Shown piece by piece: positions 1 to 7,331 of a stretch of DNA of 50,149 nucleotides. The notes under the pieces are model-generated. The model was not told the origin of the DNA, ran no database searches, and saw only the letters and a list, made by a program, of their open reading frames with translations. A program made the position numbers and the translations under genes. The stretch lies in contig JAHCJV010000038.1 in NCBI GenBank assembly GCA_026126105.1, forward strand, positions 1-50,149, given 5' to 3'. Source of the stretch: Enhydrobacter sp. (GTDB lineage Bacteria; Pseudomonadota; Alphaproteobacteria; Reyranellales; Reyranellaceae). The stretch's first letter is position 1. Every line of letters begins with the position of its first letter.

Positions 1-23
1 AGGCAGCCCCGTCCTTCGGTTCC

Positions 24-67
24 CATCCTTCGAGACGCTCCGCTGCGCTGCGCTCCTCAGGATGAGG
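24..67 (+). repeat. Palindromic repeat unit, plus orientation, solo at window edge
   Basis: One unit of the repeat family described at 3957-4435. The outer arms are CATCCT and AGGATG with a GC-rich middle. The preceding bases (CGTCCTTCGG, 10-19) match the loop end that precedes the other plus units, so a minus partner may lie outside the window. Confidence 0.85.
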
Positions 68-134
68 GTTGTGTTGGTCTGCCGGTCGATGTTTGCGCCT
101 ATGAGAGTCGCGCTCCCAGCTGGAACGAGCATGG

Positions 135-268
135 CTAGCCGCGATACGTCCAGGCGATAAGCTGGGCGATGCCGTCGACGGTGACGACGCGGACGCCGAC
201 GCCGTAGGCGCGGTCGATCACGTTCGGGTGCAGCACGGCGGCGGGCGGCCCGGAGGCCTGCAGCCGGC
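135..268 (-). pseudogene. Diverged copy of the 3' end of btuD
   Basis: Positions 131-268 align without gaps to 1121-1258, the 3' end of the intact btuD, with about ten mismatches counted by eye. On the minus strand the copy still reads as the last 44 or so codons, from RLQASGPPAAVLHP through AQLIAWTYRG and a TAG stop at 135-137, with no ATPase core upstream. It is a remnant that cannot encode a working protein. The intact btuD lies 990 bp away in the same orientation, and a bluetail-domain fragment lies between the two copies, so the arrangement resembles an old insertion that duplicated the neighbour's 3' end. Confidence 0.8.
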
Positions 269-300
269 TCGGGCCAACGCGGCTTGACCCGGACTCGACG

Positions 301-690
301 CTAGAAGGTAGTGCCGAAATTGCCCGTGCCGAACTGTGCCACGTGCTCGATGTTCTTTATCTCGATCACATAGTCCGAGCCAGCACGGTAACCGGCCTGG
401 TTGTCTCCGTTCACGATCAGGAACGTTCGGTCGGCCAGGTCTCCGCTTGTCGGCGTGAACAAGACCGCACAGCCTTGCACGAGGTTCGACGCCTGCACGG
501 CAGCGGCGAGGTCGCTGTCGAAAGTTGCGCTGGACAGCTGACCCGTCGCGACCGTCGATCTTATCTTGGTGATGAACTGCGGGAACGCAAACAAGTCGGT
601 ATTGCAGTCGAAACCGTTGATGATGTCATAGCCAAGACTGGTCGACTCCACCGCGCCGTTTCGCCCGTAAGAAATGATATTGGTTCCAGC
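301..690 (-). pseudogene. C-terminal fragment of a bluetail-domain (RTX-type secreted) protein
   Basis: A minus-strand frame of about 116 residues from a GTG at 651. It contains GYDIINGFD, the block FTPTSGDLADRTFLIVNG and a C-terminal TGNFG motif, all typical of the bluetail domain at the C-terminus of calcium-binding, type I-secreted surface proteins. Sensible codons continue upstream of the GTG (NIISYGRNGAVES) to a TAG at 697-699, which lies in the outer flank of a palindromic repeat pair. The frame therefore looks 5'-truncated by the repeat element, not like a small complete gene. No nonapeptide repeats or adhesin region remain. Family assignment is by motif memory; loss of function is inferred. 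Confidence 0.7.
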
Positions 691-695
691 TCGTC

Positions 696-875
696 GCTAC
701 ACACCCACCTCACCCTGAGGAACGGAGCGAAGCGGAGTGTCTCGAAGGGTGGGCAACGCGCACGACCTCGCAAGAATCATGTTTATCCAGCGATCGTTGC
801 TACGTCCTTCGAGTTGCCATCCTTCGAGACGCTCCGCTTCGCTACGCTCCTCAGGATGAGGCGGGATGGTTGTCA
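696..875. mobile_element. Miniature inverted pair of palindromic repeats (REPIN-like)
   Basis: A minus-oriented unit (708-752, arms CACCCT/AGGGTG) and a plus-oriented unit (818-862, arms CATCCT/AGGATG) face each other across a 65-bp loop. The loop begins GCAAC and ends CCTTCGAGTTGCC, like the ends of the loop that carries the GIY-YIG gene at 4017-4373. The 5' outer flank (CGCTACACACC, 696-706) is the reverse complement of the 3' outer flank of other plus units (GGTGTGTAGCG). No gene is present in the loop. Probably a non-autonomous derivative. Confidence 0.75.
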
Positions 876-887
876 GATAGGTCATTA

Positions 888-1082
888 CACGCCCGAGGAG
901 AGAAGTGTCTCGAATGGTAGAACCGCAGGCCGTGGTGCACGTCGCCGCAATCGTCAGCTTTGTCGCGGCTCCCGCCTGTGCCGATTCCTTCGCGTCGCCA
1001 CCAAAGGCGCGGGAGTTACCCCGCGCTGATCGAGACGCTCCGCTGCGCTGCGGTCCTCAGGGTGAGGTTGGTGTGTCGCCCG
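888..1082. mobile_element. Degenerate inverted repeat pair of the same family
   Basis: Positions 894-917 look like a minus unit with its middle deleted (GAGGAG, then AGTGTCTCGAATGG). Positions 1029-1067 are a plus unit whose left arm is lost (CTGATCGAGACG) but whose right arm CTCAGGGTGAGG is kept, followed by the outer flank GGTGTGTCGC. The 111-bp loop holds no recognisable gene. It appears older than the neighbouring pair. Confidence 0.5.
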
Positions 1083-1124
1083 ATCGCGTTGTCTCACGGA
1101 TACAGCTTCACCATTTGCACATGG

Positions 1125-1904
1125 CTAGCCGCGATACGTCCAGGCGATGGGCTGGGCGATACCGTCGACGGTGACGGTGCGGAAGCCGACGCCGTAGGCG
1201 GGGTCGATCACGGTTGGGTGGAGCACGGCGGCGGGCGGCCCGGAGGCCTGCAGCCGGCCGGCGGCGAGCAGGGCGACGTGGTCGGCGAAGCGGGCGGTCA
1301 GGCCGAGATCGTGCAGGCAGACGACGACGCAGACGCCGCGCGCCGCTTCCGCTTTCAGCAAGGTCATCGCCTCAAGCGCGTAGGCCGGGTCGAGGTTCGC
1401 GACCGGCTCGTCGGCCAGGATCGCCTCGGCCTCGGTCGCCAGGACGCGGGCGAGGCCGAGGCGGGCGCGTTCTCCCTGCGACAGCTCGTCGATCCGGCGG
1501 GTCGCCAGCGACGCGCCCCCGACCCGCGCCAGGGCTCGGTCGATAGCCGCCGCATCGGGCGGCGAGAGCGGGCGGCTGAGATCGGCGCCATGCGGCAGGC
1601 GACCGAGCGCCACGAGATCGCGTCCGAGCAGCGGCCAGTAGACGGCGGCGCTCTGCGGCAGGAAGGCGATGCGCCGGGAGCGCACGGCGGCGGAAAGGCG
1701 GTCGACACGATGGCCGTCGAGCAGGACCTCGCCGCCGTCGGCCGAGTCGAGGCCGGCGAGGAGGCGCAGCAGAGTCGTCTTGCCCGCGCCATTCGGGCCG
1801 ACCACCGCGCTCAAGCGTCCCTTTGCGAAGGCGACGTCGATCTCGTCGAGCACCGTCCGCGCGCCGCGCCGGCGGATCAGCCCGTGCGTGGCGAGCATCG
1901 TCAT
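1125..1904 (-). CDS. btuD: Cobalamin ABC transporter ATP-binding protein (BtuD/FecE/HmuV family)
   Basis: A 259-residue cytoplasmic ATPase that would energise B12 (or heme/siderophore-type) import. Visible motifs: Walker A GPNGAGKT (36-43), Q-loop FLPQ (81-84), signature LSQGE (141-145), Walker B AILADEP (161-167) and the switch histidine in CLHDL (near 198). It starts 13 bp after the btuC stop and is the last gene of btuFCD. The subfamily cannot tell B12 from heme or iron-siderophore ATPases; the B12 call rests on the riboswitch and BtuB-like receptor upstream. Its 3' end is duplicated in diverged form at 135-268. Confidence 0.85.
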   Translation of the reverse strand: MTMLATHGLIRRRGARTVLDEIDVAFAKGRLSAVVGPNGAGKTTLLRLLAGLDSADGGEVLLDGHRVDRLSAAVRSRRIAFLPQSAAVYWPLLGRDLVALGRLPHGADLSRPLSPPDAAAIDRALARVGGASLATRRIDELSQGERARLGLARVLATEAEAILADEPVANLDPAYALEAMTLLKAEAARGVCVVVCLHDLGLTARFADHVALLAAGRLQASGPPAAVLHPTVIDPAYGVGFRTVTVDGIAQPIAWTYRG

Positions 1905-1917
1905 GTCGCGAGCCCCG

Positions 1918-2874
1918 TCATGTGGCCAACCACGACGCCTGGGCGCGCCGGATCACGCGGACGAGGAACGGCGCGCCGACCAGCGAGGTGAAGACCCCGA
2001 GCTGCAGCTCGTAGTCGGTCGGCAGCAGGCGCACGGCGATGTCGGCGGCGAGCACCAGGATCGCGCCGACCAGCATCGATGGGACCAGGGTGGCGCCGGG
2101 CTTGAAGCCGACCCGCGCGCGCACGAGGTGCGGGGCGACGAGCCCGACGAATCCCACCATGCCGGCGACGGCCGTGGCGGCGCCGACCATCAGGCCGACG
2201 GCCAGCGTGAGCCACAGGCCGAGCCGTCGCGTGTCGACGCCGAGGCTGCGGGCCGCATCCTCGCCGAGCGACAGGGCGTCGAGCCAGCGGCGGTTCATCA
2301 GGACGAGCCCGGCGCCGGCGACGATGAACGGCGCCGACACCAGGATGTGGCGGAGATCGCGGTCGGCGATCGATCCCGCCAGCCACAGCCAGATCTCCTG
2401 GAAGGCGAAGGGGTTGGGGGCGAGCGCCAGCACGAGCGAGATCAGCGCGGCGGCGATGGCGTTGATCGCCACGCCCATCAGCAGCAGCGAGACGGTTCCG
2501 GCGCCGGCCCGCACTGCCGACATCAGGGCGGCGATGCCGGCGGCCGCTCCGGCGATGCCGGCGAGCGGCAGCGCCAGCACGAAGGCCGCCGCCAGCCCGC
2601 TGTAGAAGGCGGAGACCGCGGCGAAGCTGGCGCAGGCCGAGACGCCGATCACGCCCGGCTCGGCGAGCGGATTGCGCAGCCAGGCCTGCAGCACCGCGCC
2701 ACTGAGGCCAAGCGCGGCGCCGACCAGCAGGCCGAGCAGGGCGCGCGGCAGGCGGAGGTCGAGCACGATCGCCCAGCCCACCTCGTCGCCGAGCCGCCAC
2801 GGCCAACCCACCGGACCGGTCGCGATGGAGGCGAGGAAGAGGGCGGCGGCCAGCAGCGCGAGCACCGCCTTCAC
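1918..2874 (-). CDS. btuC: Cobalamin ABC transporter permease (FecCD family)
   Basis: A 318-residue inner-membrane permease of the FecCD/BtuC family with about nine or ten hydrophobic segments. It has the family landmarks LPRALLGLLVGAALGLSG early, RNPLAEPGVIGVS (about 65-80) and the cytoplasmic coupling region GFVGLVAPHLVR near 240. The start is a GTG at 2874 that overlaps the btuF stop by 4 bp, indicating translational coupling. It should pair with BtuF (periplasm) and BtuD (ATPase). Length is near the usual 320-350 residues, slightly short at the N-terminus. Confidence 0.85.
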   Translation of the reverse strand: MKAVLALLAAALFLASIATGPVGWPWRLGDEVGWAIVLDLRLPRALLGLLVGAALGLSGAVLQAWLRNPLAEPGVIGVSACASFAAVSAFYSGLAAAFVLALPLAGIAGAAAGIAALMSAVRAGAGTVSLLLMGVAINAIAAALISLVLALAPNPFAFQEIWLWLAGSIADRDLRHILVSAPFIVAGAGLVLMNRRWLDALSLGEDAARSLGVDTRRLGLWLTLAVGLMVGAATAVAGMVGFVGLVAPHLVRARVGFKPGATLVPSMLVGAILVLAADIAVRLLPTDYELQLGVFTSLVGAPFLVRVIRRAQASWLAT

Positions 2875-3695
2875 GGATGCGCCTCGCGCAGTATCTGCAT
2901 CGCATCGAGATTCTCGGGGCCGGCGCAGATGGCATAGCGGATCGGCAGCGACACGATCCGCGCACGGTTCGCCAGCGCCCTGAGCGCCGGATGGTCGACG
3001 AACGAGGTGGCGCGAGCCGGATCGTCGTTCGATCCGCCGTCAAGCACGACGACGTCCGGCCGCGCGGCGAGCAGCGCCTCGAGCGACAGACGTCCGTAAT
3101 CGGAGATGCCGAGCCCCGTGGCGAGATTGCGATAGCCGGTCAGCCCCAGAAGCTCGTCGGTCAAGCTGCCCTTGCCGGCGGTAAGCAGGCCGGCATGCAG
3201 CACGGCCGCCGTCGCGCTCGGCGGGCCCGGTCGAACGAGCTGGCGCTCCCGCTCGCGCATCGACGCGATCAGCCCGTGGCCCTGCTCGATGCGGCCGAGC
3301 GCCTCGGCCATACGCCCGATAGAGGTCTGCGCTTCCTCGAGCGAGCGCGCCCAGGGCAGCTCCAGGATCGGCACGCCGGCCGCGCGGACCAGCCGCTTGA
3401 CGTTCCCGAGCGACGTCGAGTCGAAGACGACGAGATCGGGCCGGAGAGCGAGGATGGATTCCGCGGTGCCGCGGACGGTCGGGATCTCGCGCGCCCGATC
3501 CGCCAGGACCGAGGTCCGCCGGTCACGCGCGAGATAGCTCACCCCCACGAGCTGCCCCGGCGCGGCGAGACGCAGCGCGAACTGATCGAGGCAGAGATTG
3601 ACGGTCACGACTCGCCGGGGCGCCGCGTCAACCCGAGCCGGACTCGCAGCCGCCAGCAAGAGGCCGAGGACGGCGGCGGCAAACCGGACAGTCAT
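2871..3695 (-). CDS. btuF: Periplasmic cobalamin-binding protein (BtuF-like)
   Basis: A 274-residue substrate-binding protein of the helical-backbone class III fold. A signal peptide is clear (MTVRFAAAVLGLLLAAASPA, cleavage near VDAA), which is why the ATG at 3695 is preferred over an upstream in-frame start at 3740; an AGGAGG lies about 12 bp upstream. The features RRVVTVNLCLDQFALRLA, LRPDLVVFDS and LLAARPDVVVLDG are typical of BtuF/FhuD-type receptors. It is the first gene of btuFCD. It is separated from btuB by palindromic elements and a GIY-YIG gene, and I see no second cobalamin riboswitch directly upstream of it. Confidence 0.8.
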   Translation of the reverse strand: MTVRFAAAVLGLLLAAASPARVDAAPRRVVTVNLCLDQFALRLAAPGQLVGVSYLARDRRTSVLADRAREIPTVRGTAESILALRPDLVVFDSTSLGNVKRLVRAAGVPILELPWARSLEEAQTSIGRMAEALGRIEQGHGLIASMRERERQLVRPGPPSATAAVLHAGLLTAGKGSLTDELLGLTGYRNLATGLGISDYGRLSLEALLAARPDVVVLDGGSNDDPARATSFVDHPALRALANRARIVSLPIRYAICAGPENLDAMQILREAHP

Positions 3696-3767
3696 GTCGA
3701 CGAAGGATCCTCCTGAGAGCGTGCCAATGTATCCGACCAACGTACTTTTCGACGAACCTCCACGTCG

Positions 3768-3942
3768 TTGCTACCATCCCACCTCACCCTGAGGAACGGA
3801 GCGAAGCGGAGTGTCTCGAAGGGTGGCAACAGGCACGGTGCCGCTGCCCGTCATGATGACGACAGCACCGGCCTTCGCGCTGCCATCCTTCGAGACGCTT
3901 CGCTGCGCTCCGTTCCTCAGGATGAGGTGGTGTGTAGCGGCC
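3768..3942. mobile_element. Miniature inverted pair of palindromic repeats
   Basis: A minus unit at 3781-3826 (arms CACCCT/AGGGTG) and a plus unit at 3882-3928 (arms CATCCT/AGGATG) flank a 55-bp loop. The loop begins GCAACAGGCACGG and ends CCTTCGCGCTGCC; the second string also ends the GIY-YIG-bearing loop at 4364-4376. The 3' outer flank reads GGTGTGTAGCGGC. There is no gene in the loop. It lies upstream of btuF and abuts the larger element at 3957. Confidence 0.8.
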
Positions 3943-3956
3943 GAGCCTGCACGCCG

Positions 3957-4435
3957 TTGCTGCCATTCCTCCTCACCCTGAGGAACGGAGCGAAGCGGAG
4001 TGTCTCGAAGGGTGGCAACGAAAAGGATGATGCCAGAACCATGTCGGACGAGCCCGGTGCGTACGCCTACATGTTGCGCTGCGCCGACGGCAGCTATTAT
4101 GTCGGTTCGGCACGTCTCGGCCTGGACCAGCGGGTCGGCGAGCACAATTCCGGCGCCTACGGTGGATACACGTCCACACGGCGGCCCGTGACCTTGGTCT
4201 GGGCCGAGCATTTCCAGCTCATCACCGACGCCATCGCTGCGGAGCGACGCATCAAAGGCTGGTCGCGCGCAAAAAAGGAAGCCCTGATCCGCGGCGACTA
4301 CGTGGCCATCGGGACGCTGGCGAAGCGGCGCACGAAGTTGCCTCAGGAATGAGGCAGATCGGTCCTTCGCGCTGCCATCCTTCGAGACGCTCCGCTTCGC
4401 TGCGCTCCTCAGGATGAGGATGGTGTGCAGCGAGA
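3957..4435. mobile_element. Candidate autonomous element: inverted palindromic repeats flanking a GIY-YIG nuclease gene
   Basis: A minus unit at 3971-4016 and a plus unit at 4374-4419 face each other as in the miniature pairs, but the loop is 357 bp long and contains one complete GIY-YIG gene (4041-4352). The loop starts GGCAACG right after the minus unit and ends CCTTCGCGCTGCC right before the plus unit, exactly as in the gene-less pairs at 3768 and (more loosely) 696. Intact units have matching outer arms: four are CATCCT/AGGATG and four are CACCCT/AGGGTG, so changes on one side are matched on the other. Mobility is inferred from this architecture; no target-site duplication was established. 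Confidence 0.6.
4041..4352 (+). CDS. GIY-YIG family endonuclease, single-domain
   Basis: A 103-residue protein consisting almost entirely of one GIY-YIG nuclease domain. The GIY element is YAYMLRCADGSYYVG (residues 7-21). It is followed by an arginine helix (DQRVGEHNSG) and the catalytic-type glutamate in AAERRIKGWSRAKKEALI. It resembles the small UPF0213/YhbQ-like class. All expected catalytic positions look present, so it is probably functional. It is the only plus-strand gene within the B12 locus, has no visible partner gene, and is framed by inverted palindromic repeats 25 bp upstream and 22 bp downstream. A role in nicking or spreading these repeats is a hypothesis; a stand-alone DNA-repair nuclease is the alternative. 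Confidence 0.85.
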   Translation: MSDEPGAYAYMLRCADGSYYVGSARLGLDQRVGEHNSGAYGGYTSTRRPVTLVWAEHFQLITDAIAAERRIKGWSRAKKEALIRGDYVAIGTLAKRRTKLPQE

Positions 4436-4456
4436 CGCGCATAAATTCACGAGCTA

Positions 4457-6403
4457 TCAGAACCGGACCCTGGCGCCGAAGAAGACCTGGACGCTCGGCG
4501 GCTTGAAGCCTTCGGGTTCCTCGTACTGGTCGTTGAGGATGTTCTCCGCCCGGGCGTAGAGCTCGAGGCCCTTGCGGACGTCCCAGGCGGCGGTCGCGCG
4601 CAGCAGCGTGTAGGGCGACGGGGTCATCAGCGTGCCGGTGACGGCGTCGATGTCGTGACGGCCGTCGACCTGGGTCAGCTCGGCGCCGAGGCGCACACCT
4701 TCCCACGGGCGGACGCCCAGGCGGGCTGCGAAGACGTCCTCCGGCCGGCGAACGAGCGGCACGCCGGTGTCGACGTTGAAGGCGAGCTGGTGGGTGTAGC
4801 CGAGATAGAGGTCGAGCCAGCTCGTGAAGGCGATCTGCACCGACATCTCGACGCCTTCGGTCTGCGCGTTGTTGACGTTTTCCAGCAGCAGGAATGTCGG
4901 GGGCGCGCACTGGATCAGGTTGCTGATGGCGTTCTTGAAGTAGGTGATGTTGGCGCGAACCTTGCCATCGAACAGCCCCTGGTCGACGCCGAACTCGTAG
5001 CCGCGGCTGTACTCGGGCTGCAGGTTGGGATTGCCGGCGCAGAACGCGCCGGTGCTGTAGAGCTCGAGCAGGGCAGGCGCCTTGAACGCGGTGCCGTAGG
5101 AGCCCTTGAACTTGGTGTCGGTCTCGCGCCACAGGTAGGCCGCCCCCGCGCGCCAGGTGCCGACCTGCCCGTAGCGGCTTTGCCAGTCGAGCCGGCCGCC
5201 GAGCGTCAGGGTCAGCGAGTCGAACAGCGTGCTGCGGATCTGGCCGTACAGGCCGGTCTGCGAAGCCGCGCCCCAGTTCTCGATGAGGGGATTGAACAGC
5301 GGGAACTGATGATCGACGTTGATGTTGGTGTAGGCCCATTGCTGGTTGAAATCGACGCCGCCCACGAAGTTGAACAGCTCGCTGACCTCGATGATGTTCT
5401 TCCAGTCGGCGGTGAACGTCCGGCCGCTGAAGGTGGAGTTCGGGGACGGGGAGTAGAAGAAGTTCGCCGGCACCTGCTCGCTCGGATAGTCCAGGTCGTG
5501 GCGATAGACGGTGCTGTAGCCGACACCCACCGTCGGCTTCCACAGGCCGCCGAAATAGTTCCCGTCGAACTGCAGGCGATTGAAGAACTGCTGGGTATAT
5601 TCGTTGGCGTTGGGATCTTCCTGGCCGACCTGGTCGAACTTCACGTTGGTGTCGATGAAGCGGCTGAACCAGGTGAACTGCGAGTTGTCGTTCAGGTCGA
5701 AGCCCAGCCGCGAGGCGAGGTTGATGTTGCGATAGCCGTCGAGGTCGACATAGGCGCCGAGCGGCGTGAAGCGGGGCGGGACGACCGACTCGCCCTTGGC
5801 GTAGAGCCCGGTCGCGCTGATGTTGTAGTTGAAACGGTCGACGCTGCCGCGCGCGTAGGCCCCCACGCTGGTCGTCAGGCGCGTGCCGATCTCGGCGTAG
5901 CCGCCGCCATTCATCGCGCCGGCGCCCTTCTTCGTGACCATGTTGATCACGCCGCCGATCGCGCCCGAGCCGTAGAGCGTGCTCATCGGGCCGCGCACCA
6001 CCTCGATGCGGTCGAGATTGTCGGTGAGGAAATGCGCGAAATCGATCGCGCCGTTGGCGGTCGAGGGATCGTTGTAGTTCATGCCGTCGATCATGACGAC
6101 GACATGGTTGGCGTTGGAGCCGCGCACGAACACCGAGGTCAGGCTGCCGGGCCCGCCCGACTGCTGCACGGAGACGCCGGGCACCTGGCGCAGCACCTGC
6201 TCGACGGTGCGCAGCTGCCGGCGCTCCATCTCGTCGCTGGTGATGACGGTAACCGAGCCGGTCACCTTCTCGACCGGGATCGGCTCGCGGTCGGTGGTGA
6301 TGACGATGCCGGGCAACGTCGTCACGGTTTCGGTCTGCGCGACGGCGCAGACCGGCACGAGCAGGGGAGATAGTCCAAGAAAATATCGACGGATCGGCGT
6401 CAT
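4457..6403 (-). CDS. btuB: TonB-dependent outer-membrane vitamin B12 receptor
   Basis: A 648-residue outer-membrane gated channel for cobalamin. A signal peptide spans MTPIRRYFLGLSPLLVPVCAVAQ. A TonB-box-like ETVTTLPGIVITTD segment leads into the plug (SVTVITSDEMERRQLRTVEQ, VFVRGSNANHVVVMIDGM, LDRIEVVRGPMSTLYGSGAIGGVINMVTKK broken here: key residues RGPMSTLYGSGAIGG near 125-140), then a beta-barrel ending in GARVRF with the C-terminal aromatic typical of outer-membrane proteins. The ATG at 6403 has GGAGG 7 bp upstream, so the in-frame start at 6433 is not needed. A cobalamin riboswitch sits about 95 bp upstream, which supports the B12 call. Confidence 0.9.
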   Translation of the reverse strand: MTPIRRYFLGLSPLLVPVCAVAQTETVTTLPGIVITTDREPIPVEKVTGSVTVITSDEMERRQLRTVEQVLRQVPGVSVQQSGGPGSLTSVFVRGSNANHVVVMIDGMNYNDPSTANGAIDFAHFLTDNLDRIEVVRGPMSTLYGSGAIGGVINMVTKKGAGAMNGGGYAEIGTRLTTSVGAYARGSVDRFNYNISATGLYAKGESVVPPRFTPLGAYVDLDGYRNINLASRLGFDLNDNSQFTWFSRFIDTNVKFDQVGQEDPNANEYTQQFFNRLQFDGNYFGGLWKPTVGVGYSTVYRHDLDYPSEQVPANFFYSPSPNSTFSGRTFTADWKNIIEVSELFNFVGGVDFNQQWAYTNINVDHQFPLFNPLIENWGAASQTGLYGQIRSTLFDSLTLTLGGRLDWQSRYGQVGTWRAGAAYLWRETDTKFKGSYGTAFKAPALLELYSTGAFCAGNPNLQPEYSRGYEFGVDQGLFDGKVRANITYFKNAISNLIQCAPPTFLLLENVNNAQTEGVEMSVQIAFTSWLDLYLGYTHQLAFNVDTGVPLVRRPEDVFAARLGVRPWEGVRLGAELTQVDGRHDIDAVTGTLMTPSPYTLLRATAAWDVRKGLELYARAENILNDQYEEPEGFKPPSVQVFFGARVRF

Positions 6404-6496
6404 TGACGGTCCTCCACAGCAGTCCACGCACAAGGCGCGTCACCGCTCGGTTGACCGTCCGCTGGATTGTCCCGTCCATCGGAAGAGCGACGCTAT

Positions 6497-6672
6497 CGCC
6501 GGCAGGTCTTCTGGCTCACGGGTCGTCGCTTGCGCCTGTCTTCCCAGACCGAAGGTCCAGTGACTCGATGGCGTTCGCTCGCCGCTTACAGCTGCGGGTA
6601 CAGCTGCCGATTGGCCCTCGCGGGCGGCACGGCATTCCCTGTTAGCCTCCGGTTAGGGAGGACCGTCGATGT
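6497..6672 (-). promoter_or_regulatory. Cobalamin (AdoCbl) riboswitch upstream of btuB
   Basis: Read on the minus strand, the segment shows the conserved order of a cobalamin riboswitch: AACAGGGAATGCCGTG near the 5' side, CCGCAGCTGTAAGCGG in the middle, a GTCACTGG and GGGAAG block, and the B12 box AGCCAGAAGACCTGCC at 6501-6516. About 95 nt of leader separate the box from the btuB ATG at 6403. In this class, bound cobalamin represses the downstream gene. I see only this one copy, so control of the separated btuFCD block is unexplained. Ends are approximate. Confidence 0.93.
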
Positions 6673-6766
6673 GAGTTTGGTAATTTGAGGGCGAAGGCGC
6701 GTCAAGGGGGATGGCGGGGAGGGGCTGGCCGAGTAGCCTTGCACGTGCTGAACGGTGCGAGGCCTC

Positions 6767-7223
6767 ATGGTGCTGAGAACAAGGCGACACTCAAGTGGAA
6801 TGCATGGGGTTTATCTGGTGGCTGCCGAGCTATCCAAGCGCGGATTCGTCGTCTCCCCTACCTTGCGCAACGCGGCCGGCGCTGATCTGCTCGTAACCAA
6901 TGCCAACTGTCTCAACGCGTGGTCCGTCCAGGTCAAGTCGAACAGCGGAAATGCCAAGTTCTGGCTGCTCAATGCAGCTGCCGCAACGACCTATTCGAAG
7001 ACCCATGTGTATGTCTTCGTGAACCTGCGGGCTGAAACGACAAAGCTTCCGCAATTTCTCGTTGTGCCAAGCGAGCGCGTGGCCGAGGAAATGGCGATAA
7101 GCACGAGCCGCAAGGGCTCGATCTGGTATTCGTTCTCCCCACTCCTTTCCGAAGGACGGTTCGGCCGACTCGGTGGGTTGGGAAGTCTTCAATGTGCAGG
7201 GTCAGGAATTAGCGAAGCTGTGA
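6767..7223 (+). pseudogene. Hypothetical nuclease-fold-like protein, probable frameshift
   Basis: The first 130 residues look like a genuine protein (GVYLVAAELSKRG, NAAGADLLVT, WSVQVKSN, HVYVFVNLR), a pattern I associate with small restriction-endonuclease-fold hypotheticals of bacteria, where D-L-L-V and Q-V-K mark a PD-(D/E)XK-type core. After SIWYSFSPLLSE (about 7150) the frame turns into G/R/S-rich nonsense running to 7363. Removing one base at about 7152 gives DGSADSVGWEVFNVQGQELA and a stop at 7221-7223, which looks like the natural end. It may therefore be a recent pseudogene or hold a sequencing error. Function is unknown; the family assignment is weak. Confidence 0.45.
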
Positions 7224-7331
7224 GGCGTAAGGTAGAGAGCCCCATCGGTGGATATCTTCGAGCTATAGTCCTCTGCCGATCCCCAGGGCGAGCGAGTCAT
7301 CTCGACGTTCCCTCCAGAGACTTCAGGCCAA

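Noticed and set aside
1669..2937. Plus-strand frame of over 400 codons opposite btuC/btuD
   Set aside because: Arg/Ala/Gly/Gln-rich antisense shadow; the minus strand encodes clear ABC transporter motifs.
5212..5526. Small open frame inside btuB
   Set aside because: Ser/Thr/Arg-rich frame-shadow of the receptor barrel.
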